In this document: positions 25,517 to 34,191 of the stretch, in pieces
Position numbering within the stretch: position 1 is the stretch's first letter
Layout: every line of letters begins with the position of its first letter
Source: Actinoplanes aureus
GTDB lineage: Bacteria > Actinomycetota > Actinomycetes > Mycobacteriales > Micromonosporaceae
NCBI RefSeq assembly: GCF_015704865.1
Contig: NZ_JADQTO010000003.1
Coordinates: 186,001-250,000, forward strand
Length of the DNA: 64,000 nt
Direction: 5' to 3'
The notes under the pieces: generated by a model
The model's input: the letters and a program-made list of their open reading frames with translations, nothing else
Databases searched by the model: none
Told to the model about the DNA's origin: nothing
Translations under genes and position numbers: made by a program

Positions 25517-28500
25517 ATGCGGTGGCGGCTGCTGGGACCGGTACGGCTGGTCGACGACTCCTGCCCGGAGGCAGGCGAGGCGGACGCCGGGATCGACCTC
25601 GGGCCGGCCAAACAGCGATGTGTGCTGGCCGCGCTGCTGCTCACGCCCCGGCAGGTGGTACCGGTGAGCACCCTGATCGACCGGGTCTGGGGTGAGGCCC
25701 CGCCGACCTCGCGCACACCGATCGCGCCGTACGCCACCCGCCTGCGCCGCGTCCTCGACCCGGTCTTCGGCCCGGACACCCTGCGGTACGCGGCCGGCGG
25801 CTACCTGATCGATTGTGAACCCGACCTGGTCGACCTGCACCGGTCCCGTCGCAAAGTGTTCGAAGCACGCGCCGCCGAGGAGGCCGGCGACGACCACTCG
25901 GCCGCCGAGCTGCTCCTGGACGCGCTGCGGGACTGGGGCGACGAGGCGCTCACCGGGGTGCCGGGGGCCTGGGCCGCACGGGTCCGCTACACCCTGGCCC
26001 GGGAGAAGCTCGACGTCCTCGCCCGGCTGGGCCGCGCCGGGTTGCGGCTGGGGCGGGCCGAGGAGGTCGCCGAGCGGCTGGCCCCGTATGCAGCCGAGCA
26101 CCCGACCGTCGAGGCGCTGATCGCGGCGCAGATGAACGCTCTCGCCGCGGCTGGGCGGCCGGCGCAGGCTTTGGAGGCGTTCGCGCGTACCCGGGATGCG
26201 ATCGCGGAGGAGTTGGGCAGCGAGCCGGGCTTCGAGCTCAGCGACCTGCATACCCGGATCCTGCGCGGCGATGGCCGGCCCGGGGCGGGGCAGCCGGGCC
26301 GGTCGTCCGGGCCGGTAGCCCGGCCTGGAGCACCGGCCCAGCTGCCCGCCGACGCGATGGCGTTCACCGGGCGCCGGGCGGAGCTGGCCGAATTGGATCA
26401 TGCGCTGCTGGGGCGTACCGAACCAGATCCCGTCAATCCAGGCCGTGCCCATCTGGACCGTGCCCATCTGGACCGTGCCCATCTGGACCGTGCCCATTCG
26501 GGCGGTGCCTCTTCGGGCGGTGCTTTGCCTGGCGGTGCTTTACCTGGCGGTGCTCGGGGCGGTGCTTTGCCGGACGGTGCTCGGCCGGGCGGTGCCTTCT
26601 CGGGCGGTGCTTTCTCGAGTGGTGCTTTCTCGAGTGGTGCTTTCTCGGGCCGGGTGTCGGGTGGTGGGATGCGGGTCGCTGTCATCACCGGCCCGCCCGG
26701 GGTGGGCAAGTCCGCGCTCGCCGTGCACTGGGGGCACCGGGCACGACACCACTTCCCGGACGGCCAGCTCCACCTCAACCTGCGCGGATACGACCGGTGC
26801 GACGTGATGAGCCCGGAAGAGGCGGCCCGCAACCTGATCGTCGCGCTCGTCCCGGACCGGCCCGTCCCGGCCGGCCTGGACGCCCGGGCCGGGTTGCTGC
26901 GCAGCCTCCTGGCCGGCCGCCGGATGCTGCTCGTGCTGGACAACGCGCGCGACGCCGATCACGTGCGCCCGCTGCTGCCCGGAACCGACGGCTGCGCGGT
27001 CGTGGTGACCAGCCGGGACCGGCTCATCGGCCTGGTCGCCACACCCGGCGCGCTGCCGGTACCGCTCGAGGCGCTCGACGGCGACGACGCCCGGGAACTG
27101 CTCGCCGGGCGACTCGGGGCGGGTCGCCTCGCCGCTGAGCCGTGCACCGTCGCCGGCTTGATGGACGCCACCGCCGGGCTACCCCTCGCGCTGGTCACGG
27201 TGGCGGCACGGGCCGCGATGCGCGCCCGCCAGCCGCTCGCCGAACTGGCCGCCGAGATCTCCGCGTCCCGCCTCGACGGGCTGCGCGGCCCGGACGAGGC
27301 GACCGATCCGAGCAGCGTGTTCTCCTGGTCCTACCGCGCGCTGAGCCCGGACGCGGCCCGGCTGTTCCGGCTTTTCGGCGCCTTCCCGGGTCCGGACATC
27401 TCCGCAGCGGCCGCCGCGTCTCTGATCGGCGATGCGCCCGGTCATGCGGAGACGGCGGGTGGCGCTGCGGGAACGTCCGGCGACACGGCCCGCTCTTCGC
27501 GACCCGCCGGCGCTGGGGGATCGGCCGGCGAGGCGTTTGGGGCCGCTGCGGCCTTGGCCGAGCTTGTGGCGGCCAGCTTGATCAGCGAGCACCGGCCGGG
27601 CCGTTACGACATGCATGAGCTGCTTCGCGCGTACGCCGAAAGCCTGCTGCCGCGCGCCGAACGCGACCCGGCGGTGCGCCGCCTGCTGGACCACCATCTG
27701 CACACCGGCCATGCCGCCGCGCTGTGCCTTGATCCGCAGCGCGAGCCGCTGCGGCTGCCTCCGGTGCCGCCCGGCGTGGCGCCTGAAGCGATCGGTGGCG
27801 AAGCCGCCGCGCTGGAGTGGTTCGGTGCCGAGCACGACAATCTGATGGCTCTCATCCGCATGGTGGGCGAGGACGACGGTCGCAGCGGCGAGGACGACGG
27901 CTTGCACGACTTCGGCTGGCACGATTACGGCTGGCATGATTACGGCCGGCACGATTACGGCTGGCACGATTACGGCCGGCACGATTACGGCTGGCACGAT
28001 TACGGCTGGCACGACTTCGGCTCGCGCGACTCTGGCTGGCAGGACTACGGCTGGCGGCTGCCCTGGGTGCTGATCGACTTTCTGGACCGGCAGGGCCACT
28101 GGGACGACTGGATCGCCGTCGAGGAGATCGCTGTCGCGGCCGCCCGGCGCCGTGGTGAGGTACGCGCCGAGGCTCTCGCCCAGCGGGTCCTCGCCCGTGG
28201 CTACGTCCAGCTGGGCCACTACGAGGAGGCGGAGCCGCACTACGCGGAGGCGGACCGGCTCTATCAGGCGGCCGGTGACCCGGTCGGGGAGGCGCACACG
28301 CTGTTCAGCCTCAGCTGGATGCGCGAACAGCAGGACCGCTACGACGACTGCCTGCGGCACACGTCCCGGGCCCTCGATCTGTACCGGGGAGCCGGGCACC
28401 GGGTCGGTGAGGCGCGGGCGCTCAACGCGCTCGGCTGGTACCTGGGGCATCACGGCCACTACGACCTGACGCTGCGGCACTGTCAGGACGCGCTGCGGCT

Positions 28501-28804
28501 GCAGCACGAGCTCGGCGACCGGTACGGGCAGGCGGCCGCCTGGGACAGCATCGGCTGGGCGCACCACCACCTCGGCGACCATGGGAAGGCGGTGGCCGGC
28601 TACCGCCGTGCGCTGGAGCTCTATCGGGCGGCGGGTGACCTGCTCAACGAGGCGGAGATCCGGGAACACCTCGGGGACGCGTACGCCGCCGCGGGTGGCC
28701 GGGACGCTGCCACCCGGCAGTGGCGGCAGGCGCTCGCGCTCCTGGAGAAGCTGGACCACCCGGGCGCCGCCACCCTGCGTGCGAAGCTTGAGCTCAGTCG
28801 CTGA
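25517..28804 (+). CDS. AfsR/SARP-family multidomain regulator (1095 aa)
   Basis: A large signal-integrating transcriptional regulator. It has a winged-helix DNA-binding domain (about 1-95, ending RYAAGGYLID), a bacterial transcriptional activation domain (about 100-250, GDDHSAAELLLDALRDW...LGSEPGFEL), and an NB-ARC-type ATPase with P-loop GPPGVGKS (about 392-399) and LLVLDNARDADHVRPLLPG. C-terminal tetratricopeptide repeats run from about 850 to 1090. Two low-complexity tandem insertions (residues 311-379 and 797-846) interrupt domain junctions. It may control the adjacent cellulolytic genes or a distant pathway; nothing in the sequence settles this. ATG with GGGGGAACGAGCGG before it. Confidence 0.9.
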   Translation: MRWRLLGPVRLVDDSCPEAGEADAGIDLGPAKQRCVLAALLLTPRQVVPVSTLIDRVWGEAPPTSRTPIAPYATRLRRVLDPVFGPDTLRYAAGGYLIDCEPDLVDLHRSRRKVFEARAAEEAGDDHSAAELLLDALRDWGDEALTGVPGAWAARVRYTLAREKLDVLARLGRAGLRLGRAEEVAERLAPYAAEHPTVEALIAAQMNALAAAGRPAQALEAFARTRDAIAEELGSEPGFELSDLHTRILRGDGRPGAGQPGRSSGPVARPGAPAQLPADAMAFTGRRAELAELDHALLGRTEPDPVNPGRAHLDRAHLDRAHLDRAHSGGASSGGALPGGALPGGARGGALPDGARPGGAFSGGAFSSGAFSSGAFSGRVSGGGMRVAVITGPPGVGKSALAVHWGHRARHHFPDGQLHLNLRGYDRCDVMSPEEAARNLIVALVPDRPVPAGLDARAGLLRSLLAGRRMLLVLDNARDADHVRPLLPGTDGCAVVVTSRDRLIGLVATPGALPVPLEALDGDDARELLAGRLGAGRLAAEPCTVAGLMDATAGLPLALVTVAARAAMRARQPLAELAAEISASRLDGLRGPDEATDPSSVFSWSYRALSPDAARLFRLFGAFPGPDISAAAAASLIGDAPGHAETAGGAAGTSGDTARSSRPAGAGGSAGEAFGAAAALAELVAASLISEHRPGRYDMHELLRAYAESLLPRAERDPAVRRLLDHHLHTGHAAALCLDPQREPLRLPPVPPGVAPEAIGGEAAALEWFGAEHDNLMALIRMVGEDDGRSGEDDGLHDFGWHDYGWHDYGRHDYGWHDYGRHDYGWHDYGWHDFGSRDSGWQDYGWRLPWVLIDFLDRQGHWDDWIAVEEIAVAAARRRGEVRAEALAQRVLARGYVQLGHYEEAEPHYAEADRLYQAAGDPVGEAHTLFSLSWMREQQDRYDDCLRHTSRALDLYRGAGHRVGEARALNALGWYLGHHGHYDLTLRHCQDALRLQHELGDRYGQAAAWDSIGWAHHHLGDHGKAVAGYRRALELYRAAGDLLNEAEIREHLGDAYAAAGGRDAATRQWRQALALLEKLDHPGAATLRAKLELSR
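26447..26653 (+). repeat. Fourteen ~15-bp repeats before the P-loop
   Basis: Fourteen units (one of 12 bp) encode Ala-x-x-x-x pentapeptides: AHLDR three times, then AHSGG, ASSGG, ALPGG, AFSSG and variants. They separate the activation domain from the ATPase. The first three units are identical at DNA level. Confidence 0.9.
27905..28054 (+). repeat. Ten 15-bp repeats encoding HDYGW pentapeptides
   Basis: Ten units of consensus CACGATTACGGCTGG encode HDYGW/HDYGR/HDFGW just before the TPR region. Several units are identical, indicating recent slippage. The resulting 50-residue segment is very rich in His, Asp, Tyr and Trp, which is unusual. Confidence 0.92.
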
Positions 28805-28840
28805 GTCTCTCAGTCGCTAAATCTCTCAGTCGCTGAACCT
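28793..28840 (+). repeat. Three 16-bp units spanning two convergent stop codons
   Basis: CTCAGTCGCTGAGTCT and two variants follow each other at 28793, 28809 and 28825. The first contains the TGA of the AfsR-type gene. The second carries TAA and the third TGA, each shifted by one frame. On the minus strand the last unit contains the stop of the YciO-like gene. Confidence 0.88.
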
Positions 28841-29449
28841 TTCCGGGTCACCCGCGCCGACTCGCAGGATTTCGGGTGTGCCCTCGGACAGGTCGATCAC
28901 CGTGGTCGGCTCAGTGCCGCACTCACCGGAGTCGACCACCGCGTCCACCGAGTGATCCAGGGCCTCCTTGATCTCCCAGCCCTGCGTCATCGGTTCCGCC
29001 TCACCGGGCAGCAGCAGCGTGCTCGAGACCAGCGGCTCGCCCAGCTCGGCCAGGATCGCCTGCGCGGTGATGTGCGCGGTGATGCGTACCCCGACGGTCT
29101 TTTTCTTTGGATGCAGCAGCCGCCGCGGCACCTCCTTGGTGGCCGGCAGAATGAACGTGTACGGCCCCGGCGTGGACGCCTTCACCGCGCGGAACAGCGC
29201 GTTGTTGATCTGCACGAAGTGCCCCAGCTGCGCGAAGTCGTGGCACATCAGGGTGAAGTGGTGCCGGTCGTCGAGATGCCGGATCGTCCGGATCCGGTCC
29301 AGCCCGTCTTTGTTGCCCATTCGGCACCCGAGCGCGAAGCACGAGTCGGTCGGATAGGCGATCAGACCGTCCGCACGGATCAGCTCCACGATCTGGTGGA
29401 TGCTGCGGGGTTGCGGATTGTCCGGGTGCACGTCGAAGTATCTGGCCAC
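28826..29449 (-). CDS. YciO/Sua5/YrdC-family protein, putative threonylcarbamoyl-AMP synthase (207 aa)
   Basis: Single YrdC-fold domain of the YciO subfamily. Motifs include the N-terminal YPTDSCFALGC (about 33-43), KKKTVGVRIT (about 117-126), and SSTLL with GECGTEPTTVIDL near the C-terminus. YrdC proteins make threonylcarbamoyl-AMP for the t6A modification of tRNAs reading ANN codons. YciO paralogues have uncertain or weak activity, so the assignment stays general. No Sua5 C-terminal domain is present. It converges on the AfsR gene, and the two stop regions lie in the same 16-bp repeat. Confidence 0.85.
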   Translation of the reverse strand: MARYFDVHPDNPQPRSIHQIVELIRADGLIAYPTDSCFALGCRMGNKDGLDRIRTIRHLDDRHHFTLMCHDFAQLGHFVQINNALFRAVKASTPGPYTFILPATKEVPRRLLHPKKKTVGVRITAHITAQAILAELGEPLVSSTLLLPGEAEPMTQGWEIKEALDHSVDAVVDSGECGTEPTTVIDLSEGTPEILRVGAGDPERFSD

Positions 29450-29487
29450 TCTCAGTAGCCTAATGACACGCGGCCTAGGGTCTGATC

Positions 29488-29934
29488 ATGGACCCTGTTT
29501 ACCGGCCAGCCGTTCGGGTGATTTGTTTCGACGCCGACGACCGGATCCTGCTGCTGCATTGGGAGGATCCGACCGACGGCTCGCGCCTCTGGGAACCGCC
29601 CGGCGGCGGTATCGAACCCGGGGAGACGCCCCTGGAAACGGCCCGGCGGGAACTGGCCGAGGAGACCGGCCTGGACCCGGCCGCGATCGGCCGGGAATTC
29701 GTCGACGTCCATCGCGAAACCTGGTGGAAGGGCCGGCGTTTCGCCGGGATCGAGCAGTTCTTCACAGCCCGATACGGCACGTCACGGCCGGCGGTGGTCC
29801 GGGAGGGACTTTTGGAGTACGAGCAGAGTGAGCTTCTCGAACACGCCTGGGTGAGTTTGGGGGACCTGGAGTCGTTGCCGGATCGGTTGGAGCCGCCTAA
29901 TTTGGCGGAGGTGGTTCGGGTGCTTTCGTCCTGA
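29488..29934 (+). CDS. NUDIX hydrolase (148 aa)
   Basis: Complete Nudix box at residues 40-62 matching G-x5-E-x7-RELAEETGL, with the metal-binding glutamates present. The protein consists of the single Nudix fold with a normal length, so it hydrolyses a nucleoside-diphosphate-linked substrate with Mg2+. The substrate cannot be predicted. It is transcribed divergently from the YciO-like gene with a 38-base gap, so their promoters must overlap. Confidence 0.9.
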   Translation: MDPVYRPAVRVICFDADDRILLLHWEDPTDGSRLWEPPGGGIEPGETPLETARRELAEETGLDPAAIGREFVDVHRETWWKGRRFAGIEQFFTARYGTSRPAVVREGLLEYEQSELLEHAWVSLGDLESLPDRLEPPNLAEVVRVLSS

Positions 29935-29980
29935 TCAGCTTTGGCGTGCTCGGGTTTGGGGTCGTGCTCGGGTCTGGGGT

Positions 29981-30070
29981 GTTGCTCAGTTCTGTGTTGC
30001 TCAGTTCTGTGTTGCTCAGTTCTGTGTTGCTCAGTTCTGTGTTGCTCAGTTCTGTGTTGCTCAGTTCTGC
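29981..30070. repeat. Six 15-bp tandem units after the NUDIX gene
   Basis: GTTGCTCAGTTCTGT is repeated from 29981; five copies are identical and the sixth has a terminal C. Two longer degenerate copies (GTGCTCGGGTTTGGGG-type) precede it. The array lies between the NUDIX stop and the convergent stop at 30102, whose surroundings (CTCAGCTGGG) resemble the unit. Confidence 0.95.
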
Positions 30071-30101
30071 GTTCTGGTGGGGATGGCTGGGTTTGGCGGA
30101 C

Positions 30102-30509
30102 TCAGCTGGGCTCGGCGGGGGAGAGGCGGAGCACTGGCAGCGGCCGCTGGGTCTTGCGCTGATATCCGGCGAAGCGGGGCTGGGCTGCCGTGATCTGCTC
30201 CCAGGCGGTGTCGCGTTGTGGGCCGTCCAGTTTCTCGGCCCGTACCCGTACGTTGCGCCCGGACACCTCGGCCCAGACCTGATCGGGGTGGGCGCGGATG
30301 TTGTGGTACCAGCCCGGATGCTGGGCCCGGCCGCCGTTTGAGGCGACCACCAGCCAGCCGTCGCCGCCGTCGTTGAAGCGAGCCACGGGCGTTCGGCGTT
30401 CTTTGCCGGATTGCGCTCCCACGGTTGTCAGATAGAGCAGATCCATCCCCTGGAAGCGGTCGCCGGTGCGCTTGTGCATTTTGATCATGAGGTTTTGAAG
30501 CAGTCCCAT
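30102..30509 (-). CDS. Deazaflavin (F420)-dependent nitroreductase-family protein (135 aa)
   Basis: Split beta-barrel protein of the DDN/nitroreductase family common in actinobacteria, which use F420H2. Motifs: LLYLTTVGAQSGKERRTPVARF and GWLVVASNGGRAQHPGWYHNIRAHP, the latter diagnostic. The start chosen is ATG 30509, giving the family-typical MGLLQNLMIKMH; an ATG at 30530 would add seven residues. It acts alone in the cytoplasm; the physiological substrate is unknown. Confidence 0.85.
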   Translation of the reverse strand: MGLLQNLMIKMHKRTGDRFQGMDLLYLTTVGAQSGKERRTPVARFNDGGDGWLVVASNGGRAQHPGWYHNIRAHPDQVWAEVSGRNVRVRAEKLDGPQRDTAWEQITAAQPRFAGYQRKTQRPLPVLRLSPAEPS

Positions 30510-30530
30510 GGTCTTACTCTGCCTCTGCAT

Positions 30531-31070
30531 CGACGTTCTTGCATCGACGCCGGCGGTTCTCGCCGGCGTCGTCCGCGACGTCCGGTGGGCGGTGGTCCGG
30601 CAGGTGGTGGCCGGCAGGGGGCCGGTGGCGAGGCTTCGGCAGGAGGCCCAGTAGCGGGCCCTGGCAGGAGGCTCAGTAGCGAGGCCCGGCAGGAGGTCCG
30701 GTAGTGGCGGCCCGCGGGTGGCGGCCCGGCAGGGGGAGGCCCGGCAGGGGGCCGGTGGCGAGGCTCCGGCAGGAGGTCCGGTAGTGGCGGCCCGGTAGGA
30801 GCGGCCCGCGGGTGGCGGCCCGAGAGTGACGACCCAGTATGAGCGGCCCGTGAGTTGCGGCTCCGGAGTGGCGGCCCCGTATCAGCGGGCAGACATCGAG
30901 GGCCATCGAGGTTCCACATTTTGAGCCGCCGCCTTGGTGTCTCTGGCCCGGCGCGCTCAGCGCGGGTCTGTCGTGCACTCCGCGCATTCCGCGCACGGCG
31001 GCGCCAAGCTTGTGCGCCATTCGTGACTGCCGGCAGATCGCCTCTCCCGGCTCGGGAAATTGTCGTACAT
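30531..31070. other. Gene-free region with degenerate ~15-bp repeats
   Basis: Between 30590 and 30890 the sequence consists of degraded 14-15 base units related to GCGGCCCGGCAGGAG / GAGGTCCGGTAGTGG, including two nearly identical 30-base copies near 30687 and 30766. An open frame runs through its right part into the DUF222 gene, but its composition is repeat-derived and it has no start signal. Promoters for both divergent neighbours should lie here; none stands out. Confidence 0.6.
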
Positions 31071-32579
31071 GTGTTCGAAGATGTTGGCGTGCAAGGGATG
31101 GTGCAGCAACTCACCGAGCTTTCCGCCGCGTGCGCGCAGGCGTCGATGTGGCCGCTACCCGAAAGCGACCTGCTCGCCCTGCTGGACGGGCTGCACGCCG
31201 CGCAGCAGCTGTTGCACGCCGCCCTGCTGCATGCCGTTCGCGAGATCGACGGCCGGGCCATTCCCACGTCCCATGCGGCCACCTCAACGACGGTCTGGCT
31301 GCGCGGACGGTTGCGGATCAACCCCGGCAGCGCCGCTCGGATGGTCGCCCACGCCAAGCTGCTGGACGCCGACCCCCTGCTCGATTCCGCGGTCACCGCC
31401 GGCAAGGTCAACGCGGAGCAGCTGACGGCGATCGCGGCCGCTTTGGGAGACCTGCCGAAAGATCTGGATCCGCCGACCCGCGAGCATGCGGCCGCCACTC
31501 TGATCGAGTGGGCACCGCGGCTGGATCCAGGCGGATTGCGTACTTCCGGACGGCGAATCCTGGAACACATCGCCCCAGAGATCGTGGACGCGGCAGAGGA
31601 AGCTCGCCTGCAGCGTGCGGAGCGACAGGCATACGAACAGCGCTATCTGACCTTGAGTCCGCTCGGCGACGGCCGGGTCCGGGTCCGCGGGCTCCTGGAC
31701 AGCCAGGCTGCCGCCACCGTGGCCGCGGCCCTTGACCCGCTCTGCCGCCCGGTCGCTCTGCCGCCTGCGCCCAAATCCGGGTCAGAGTCTGCGCCCGGCT
31801 CCGAGACTGGTTCGGGCTTTGAGACTGGGGCGGGCTTTGAGACTGGGGTGGGCATCAAGCCTTGGTCGGGCTTCGAGGCTGCGCCGGACTTCGAGACTGG
31901 GTTGGGCTTTGAGACGGGATCGGGCGTCGAGGCTGCGCCGGGCTTCGAGCCTGCACCGGGCTTCGAGACGGCGTCCGGCATCAAGATGGCATCCGGCTTG
32001 GTGGAGGACCGGACGCCCGGACAGCGGCGGGCGGATGCGCTGGTCGAGGTGTGCCGGCTGGTCCTGGCCGGTGGTGACCTCCCGGACAACGGCGGTGACC
32101 GGCCGCAGCTGGCGGTGACCGTAGCGTTCGACCCGCTGCGGCAGACCCTCGGAGCGGGGATCCTGGACAGCGGAGCCTCGGTGTCGGCCGCGACCGTGCG
32201 CCGGATCGCATGCGACGCCCGGGTGCTACCGCTCGTCTTCGACGGCGACAGCCAGGTACTGGACGCGGGCCGAACCCGTCGCCTGGTCACCGGACCGTTG
32301 CGCCGGGCCCTGATCGCCCGGGACCGAGGCTGCGCGTTCCCAGGCTGTGATCGCCCAGCGCGCTGGTGCGACGCCCACCACGTGATCCCGTGGTCGGAGG
32401 GCGGGCCGACCGAACTGGCCAACCTCGCCCTCCTGTGCGAGTTCCACCATCGCGTCGTCCACGGTGACTCGGGCTGGGAGATCCGGCCCGCCCAGGACGG
32501 CCGTCCGGAATTCCTGCCCCCGGCTTGGCTCGATCCGCAACGCACACCACGCACGAACCTTTATCACCTGCGCACGTGA
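31071..32579 (+). CDS. DUF222 (13E12 repeat) protein with C-terminal HNH nuclease motif (502 aa)
   Basis: Member of the actinobacterial REP13E12/DUF222 family, often multi-copy and associated with mobile or repeated DNA. An N-terminal helical domain (AAQQLLHAALLHAVREIDGR..., residues 20-240) is followed by an HNH module: CAFPGCDRPARWCDAHH, then LALLCEFHHRVVH, with paired cysteines and catalytic histidines intact. Starts at GTG 31071, GTG 31089 or ATG 31098 are all possible. Residues 249-308 are ten hexapeptide repeats (GFETGA type) inserted between the halves. No inverted repeats or target duplications mark a mobile element. Confidence 0.85.
   Translation: MFEDVGVQGMVQQLTELSAACAQASMWPLPESDLLALLDGLHAAQQLLHAALLHAVREIDGRAIPTSHAATSTTVWLRGRLRINPGSAARMVAHAKLLDADPLLDSAVTAGKVNAEQLTAIAAALGDLPKDLDPPTREHAAATLIEWAPRLDPGGLRTSGRRILEHIAPEIVDAAEEARLQRAERQAYEQRYLTLSPLGDGRVRVRGLLDSQAAATVAAALDPLCRPVALPPAPKSGSESAPGSETGSGFETGAGFETGVGIKPWSGFEAAPDFETGLGFETGSGVEAAPGFEPAPGFETASGIKMASGLVEDRTPGQRRADALVEVCRLVLAGGDLPDNGGDRPQLAVTVAFDPLRQTLGAGILDSGASVSAATVRRIACDARVLPLVFDGDSQVLDAGRTRRLVTGPLRRALIARDRGCAFPGCDRPARWCDAHHVIPWSEGGPTELANLALLCEFHHRVVHGDSGWEIRPAQDGRPEFLPPAWLDPQRTPRTNLYHLRT
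31815..31994 (+). repeat. Ten in-frame 18-bp repeats in the DUF222-HNH gene
   Basis: Ten degenerate 18-bp units (first: GGCTTTGAGACTGGGGCG) encode GFETGA, GFETGV, GFEAAP, GVEAAP, GIKMAS and similar hexapeptides. The insertion sits between the DUF222 domain and the HNH module. Confidence 0.9.
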
Positions 32580-32624
32580 CTAGAGGTCGAGCGCACCGCA
32601 CCGCACCGCGACGTAATACTCCTC

Positions 32625-32712
32625 GCCGGATCGCCGGATCGCCGGATCGCCGGATCGCCGGATCGCCGGATCGCCGGATCGCCGGATCGCCGGATCGCCG
32701 GATCGCCGGATC
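32625..32712. repeat. Eleven perfect 8-bp units between convergent genes
   Basis: GCCGGATC is repeated eleven times without a mismatch, with a partial twelfth copy. It lies between the ends of the DUF222-HNH gene and the aldehyde dehydrogenase gene. Perfect identity suggests recent slippage; the unit length is not a multiple of three. Confidence 0.97.
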
Positions 32713-32735
32713 GCCGGCATGGGCGATGTGCGCGA

Positions 32736-34163
32736 TCACCAGTTCACGGCGATGTACTTCGACTCGAGGTACTCAAGCAACCCGTCATGGCCCCCCTCAC
32801 GACCGATGCCACTCTGCTTGACCCCGCCGAACGGCGCCGCCGGGTCGCTGACCAGGCCGCGATTCAGCCCGACCATGCCGGCTTCGATAGCCTCGCTCAC
32901 CCGCATACCGCGAGCGAGGTCGCCGGTGTAGACATACGCCACCAGGCCGTACTCGGTGTCGTTGGCCAGCCGTACCGCCTCGTCCTCGCTGTTGAACGTC
33001 ACGATCGGCGCGACCGGCCCGAAGATCTCCTCGCGGAGGATCGGAGAGTCCGCGGCCACCCCGGTCAGCACCGTCGGCGGGTAGTAGAAGCCGGGCCCTT
33101 CGGGGCGGCTGCCACCGGTCACCGCCTCAGCGCCGCTGTCCAGCGCGGACCGCACCAGCCCGTCCACCTTGGCCACGGTGTCCTCGTTGACCAGCGGGCC
33201 GACCTGGGTCTTCTCGTCCGTTCCGGGCCCGACGACCAGGCCGGACATGCGCTGCGCGAGCCGCCGGGCGAACTCCTCAGCGACCGGCGACTCGACGTAG
33301 AACCGGTTCGCGGCGGTGCACGCCTCGCCGCCGTTGCGCATCTTGGCGATCATCGCGCCCTCGATGGCGGCGTCCAGGTCGGCGTCGGCGAAGACCACAA
33401 ACGGCGCGTTGCCGCCCAGCTCCATGGACGTGTTGACCACGTTGTCGGCGGCCTGGGCCAGCAGGATTCGCCCCACCTCGGTGGAGCCGGTGAAGGACAG
33501 CTTGCGTACCCGTTGGTCGCGCAGCATCGCCGAGACCACCTTGCCGGAACTGCGGGACGGGAGCACGTTCACCACGCCCTCCGGCACGCCGGCCTCGGCC
33601 AGGATGGCGGCCATCGCGAGCGCGGTCAGCGGAGTGTCGCTGGCCGGCTTGAGGATCACCGTGCACCCGGCGGCGAGCGCCGGACCGATCTTGCGGGTGG
33701 CCATCGCAGCCGGGAAGTTCCACGGCGTCACCAGTACGCACACGCCGACCGGCTGGCGTACCACCAGGATTCTGTTCGCCCCGGACGGCGCGGTCGCCAC
33801 GATGCCCTCACCACGGACCGCCTCTTCGGCGAACCAGCGGAAGAACTCGGCCGCGTACGTCACCTCGCCCTTCGCGTCGACCAGGGCCTTGCCGTTCTCC
33901 AGGCTGATCAGCTTCGCCAGGTCGCCGGCCCGCTCGGTCATCAGCTCGAACGCCTTGCGCAGGACCTCCGACCGTACCCTCGGAGGTGTCGCGGCCCAGG
34001 CCGCACCCGCCGCCGCGGCCGCGTCCACCGCGGCGATCGCGTCCACCTCGCCGCCGTCCGCGACCGAGGCGACGGTGTCGCCGGTCGCCGGGTCGAGCAC
34101 GTCGAAGCGGCTGCCCGCCGAGGCCGGCACCCACTTGCCACCGATGAACAGTTCGGTCTCCAC
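32736..34163 (-). CDS. gabD: NAD(P)-dependent aldehyde dehydrogenase, succinate-semialdehyde type (475 aa)
   Basis: Cytoplasmic enzyme oxidising an aldehyde to the acid. The cofactor region contains TPWNFPAAM and KPASDTPLTA, FTGSTEVGR follows, the general base is Glu248 in MELGGNAP, and the nucleophile is Cys282 in GEACTA. The C-terminal EEIFGPVAP and GLNRGLVSDPAAPFGGVKQSG resemble succinate-semialdehyde dehydrogenases. Length is normal. No gabT or other GABA gene is near, so the exact substrate is inferred. A 17-bp repeat array fills its upstream region. Confidence 0.88.
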   Translation of the reverse strand: METELFIGGKWVPASAGSRFDVLDPATGDTVASVADGGEVDAIAAVDAAAAAGAAWAATPPRVRSEVLRKAFELMTERAGDLAKLISLENGKALVDAKGEVTYAAEFFRWFAEEAVRGEGIVATAPSGANRILVVRQPVGVCVLVTPWNFPAAMATRKIGPALAAGCTVILKPASDTPLTALAMAAILAEAGVPEGVVNVLPSRSSGKVVSAMLRDQRVRKLSFTGSTEVGRILLAQAADNVVNTSMELGGNAPFVVFADADLDAAIEGAMIAKMRNGGEACTAANRFYVESPVAEEFARRLAQRMSGLVVGPGTDEKTQVGPLVNEDTVAKVDGLVRSALDSGAEAVTGGSRPEGPGFYYPPTVLTGVAADSPILREEIFGPVAPIVTFNSEDEAVRLANDTEYGLVAYVYTGDLARGMRVSEAIEAGMVGLNRGLVSDPAAPFGGVKQSGIGREGGHDGLLEYLESKYIAVNW

Positions 34164-34191
34164 AACAGCTCCTTACGCTCGGTCCCAGCCC

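Noticed and set aside
29981..30070. Possible CRISPR array
   Set aside because: Units are contiguous 15-bp copies with no spacers, and there are no cas genes in the window. The same holds for the other arrays.
30855..31070. Extended N-terminus for the DUF222-HNH protein
   Set aside because: It is encoded by degraded tandem repeats and basic low-complexity sequence; family proteins begin near 31071-31098.
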